Of a stretch of DNA of 64,000 nt, positions 62,302 through 64,000 are shown piece after piece. The notes under the pieces are model-generated. The model ran no database searches, was not told where the DNA came from, and saw only the letters and a program-made list of their open reading frames with translations. The stretch spans positions 4,472,001 through 4,536,000 of the forward strand of contig NC_012108.1 of the NCBI RefSeq assembly GCF_000020365.1. The letters are read 5' to 3'. This DNA comes from Desulforapulum autotrophicum HRM2. Lineage in GTDB: Bacteria; Desulfobacterota; Desulfobacteria; Desulfobacterales; Desulfobacteraceae. Every line of letters starts with the position of its first letter. The first letter of the stretch is position 1. A program made the translations under genes and the position numbers.

Positions 62302-63561
62302 ATGACAGACAGCACAGAAACAAAAGAGGCCGGTCTGCTCCCGGAAAAGGCAGCACTGCTGTTACGCCTCAAGCACGAAGGTTTCAACGTCCCCGAATTC
62401 ATATATGTACCTCCCGAAGCGTTTCAAAACAACGCCTTTGGCCCCCTTGAAGCATTTCTCTCCCAGCACCAGCAGTACTACAAGGTTATCGCAAGGAGCG
62501 CCCATCCCCTGGAGAACCGTTTCAAGGGCGGTACCTTTGACTCCCTTGACACCTATGCCGATGTCCTGGGAATCACCTATGCAAGATCCAAGATCATCAA
62601 GGCGGCACGCACCAGCAAGGCCCTTTCCATCAAGCGCCAGCAAAAGTTCTTAAAGGCCCCTGCCCTCGACCTTGAGCAGATGGGTATCATCGTCATGCCC
62701 TTTGTGGAAGGGTCAAACGTCATGGCAAAGATGATCCTCAACGAGTGGGAGTTCGGATACTGCAGAAACAGACACGCCAGAATACAGTCAGACCCCTACA
62801 TCACAAAGACCCCCCACGACCGGAAACTCATGGCGTTGTCCAGGCAGATACAGACCTTCCTGGAATTTCCCTGTGAAATTGAATACATCATTTCAGAAAC
62901 CGGTGAAATCTTTGTGGTCCAGGCAAAGGACATCTCAAAGATTGAGGTCCTTGAACAAAAACAAGGTATCATCTCCATCCGTCTTGCCGGTGTCAAACGA
63001 ATACGAAAGCGCAGAAATTACCGGGAACGACCCATCTACGTCATGGACACCAAACAGCTATACATGAAAGTCATCGCAAAATGCGAAGAGATTGTTCTCG
63101 AGGACCTGCCGCCCCGGGAGGGACTGGAACAGGCCATTGATATCATCCACGCCTTCCAGAACGAAATCGAAACCTTTGCCATGACCCACCAGCGATTTGC
63201 CATCCTGGGCATATCCATCAAGGAACCCCGGGAATTTTACCAGATTGCCAACCACTACCTTGATGACTTTCCGGACCTCCAGCAAGAACTGGCCCAGGAA
63301 CTCAACAACAACCTCTATCAGATCGATTTTTTTCTCTTTGAAGCAGACACCCTTATTGCCAAAGACAGGTTGCGGGTCAACCTGGGCAGCCACGATGCCT
63401 ACGGCATTGATACGGTGAGAAACCCCATGTGGAACGTCTTCTGGCATGCGGACAAGCATGAAGCAGTTACACGGGAAATCGCTCACCTGGGATTCAGCAC
63501 GGGGGATACCGTTGGAATCTTCCTCAACAAAGAAGAGATTCCAACGGTGTACCGGCTCTAG
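62302..63561 (+). CDS. PEP-synthase/PPDK N-terminal-like ATP-grasp protein
   Basis: A 419-aa protein. The start has ALLLRLKHEGFNVPEFIYV, like the first part of PEP-synthase-type ATP-grasp domains. IARSAHPLENRFKGGTFDSL corresponds to the Arg-Ser-rich ATP site, and FPCEIEYIISETGEIFVVQA to the Glu and Gln/Lys end of the grasp fold. The phospho-histidine and PEP domains are missing, so it is not a complete synthase. The C-terminal 150 residues are unfamiliar. It may phosphorylate a partner protein or small molecule. It is 108 bases after the transporter on the same strand. Confidence 0.7.
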   Translation: MTDSTETKEAGLLPEKAALLLRLKHEGFNVPEFIYVPPEAFQNNAFGPLEAFLSQHQQYYKVIARSAHPLENRFKGGTFDSLDTYADVLGITYARSKIIKAARTSKALSIKRQQKFLKAPALDLEQMGIIVMPFVEGSNVMAKMILNEWEFGYCRNRHARIQSDPYITKTPHDRKLMALSRQIQTFLEFPCEIEYIISETGEIFVVQAKDISKIEVLEQKQGIISIRLAGVKRIRKRRNYRERPIYVMDTKQLYMKVIAKCEEIVLEDLPPREGLEQAIDIIHAFQNEIETFAMTHQRFAILGISIKEPREFYQIANHYLDDFPDLQQELAQELNNNLYQIDFFLFEADTLIAKDRLRVNLGSHDAYGIDTVRNPMWNVFWHADKHEAVTREIAHLGFSTGDTVGIFLNKEEIPTVYRL

Positions 63562-63582
63562 GAAAAAACGAAAAACCCGGGG

Positions 63583-64000
63583 CTACCAAGCCTTGGAACT
63601 CATGATCTTCCTGATCTTTTCCTCGGTCTTACGTTCAACAAGAATCATCTTGTGGGCCTTGGCCTTTTTGATCTTTTCAGTGAGGCTGTTCATATCGGCC
63701 GGTTTTTCCACAAGATCCATGGCCCCGAGCTTCATGGCCTCGATCCCCTTTTCAACAGTTGCGTTACCGGTCAGAAGGATCACCTGGAGATCCGAATTAA
63801 TCTTTTTCATGTTTTCAAGGGCCTCAAGGCCGTCCATCTCGGGCATGAGAAGATCAACAATAATGGCGTCAAAGGTCTCGTTTTTCACCCTTTCCAGGGC
63901 CTCTTTTGCCGAATTGGCCGTTGTTACATCCATGCCGCGGTTGCGCATCCTTTCGGACATGACGTCCAGAAAATCCTGCTCATCATCAACCAGCAATATT
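63583..64000 (-). CDS. Response regulator receiver protein, partial (5' end beyond the window)
   Basis: A receiver domain of at least 139 residues whose first codons are cut by the window end (frame ILLVDDEQDFLDVM). The phospho-acceptor Asp is in FDAIIVDLLMPEMDG, the Thr in VILLTGNAT and the Lys in VEKPADMNSL. The C-terminus is a short helix-rich tail (AKAHKMILVERKTEEKIRK), with no DNA-binding domain, as in stand-alone regulators. It is convergent with the ATP-grasp gene, with only 21 bases between. Confidence 0.85.
   Translation of the reverse strand, partial: ILLVDDEQDFLDVMSERMRNRGMDVTTANSAKEALERVKNETFDAIIVDLLMPEMDGLEALENMKKINSDLQVILLTGNATVEKGIEAMKLGAMDLVEKPADMNSLTEKIKKAKAHKMILVERKTEEKIRKIMSSKAW

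Overview
The window looks like a chromosomal segment of a sulfate-reducing deltaproteobacterium of the Desulfobacterium/Desulfobacula type. This is inferred from three things: the gene families (methyl-accepting chemotaxis protein, nitroreductase fused to a 2[4Fe-4S] ferredoxin domain, many sigma-54 regulators, universal stress proteins, a DASS anion transporter), the strict-anaerobe flavour, and the heavy load of mobile and decayed DNA. No rRNA or tRNA gene was seen.

Layout. 1-5.2 kb: a partial secreted protein, a methyltransferase, an AT-rich NYN-LOTUS gene and NERD gene, a broken duplicate of the start of a glutamate-synthase-like gene, a small membrane protein, and the intact FMN-dependent glutamate-synthase-like gene. 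5.2-10 kb: a chemotaxis receptor, a SMUG1-like uracil-DNA glycosylase (with a relic of a second copy) and a ferredoxin-nitroreductase. 10-20.4 kb: a leftward acyl-CoA catabolic operon (SCP2 protein, acyl-CoA ligase, acyl-CoA dehydrogenase, thiolase, SDR). A candidate -24/-12 promoter lies upstream, and a divergent TPR-GAF-sigma-54 activator (20.7-23.5 kb) probably drives it. The ligase gene is cut in two by a 4588-bp transposon (14507-19094) with 25-bp inverted ends, a 6-bp target duplication and five genes: Zn-ribbon-like protein, CHC2 zinc-finger protein, HTH/accessory protein, DDE transposase, AAA+ ATPase.

23.5-33.4 kb: orphan HipB-like regulator, MFS transporter, CinA-type protein, a hybrid-input histidine kinase with a decayed NtrC-type partner, a fatty-acyl-AMP ligase, and an AT-rich 506-aa protein of unknown, probably mobile, family. 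Just upstream of that gene is a palindromic element whose second copy sits at 51.06-51.24 kb. The two copies keep the same fold through paired base changes. 33.4-51 kb: two complete RND efflux systems flank a three-gene SMC/kleisin complex of the MksBEF (Wadjet JetABC-like) type without a recognisable nuclease gene, plus a tandem UspA protein.

51-64 kb: an EamA transporter, then a signalling and transport cluster: single UspA proteins, CBS proteins, an NtrC/histidine-kinase pair, a left-handed beta-helix protein, a DASS anion transporter, a PEP-synthase-like ATP-grasp protein and a partial response regulator. These probably work together to sense and control anion uptake or energy state (inference).

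A recurring theme is short relics of gene ends (glutamate synthase 5' end; glycosylase, CoA ligase, RND permease and methyltransferase 3' ends), which points to repeated duplication and deletion. The most novel-looking items are the five-gene transposon and the covarying palindromic element.
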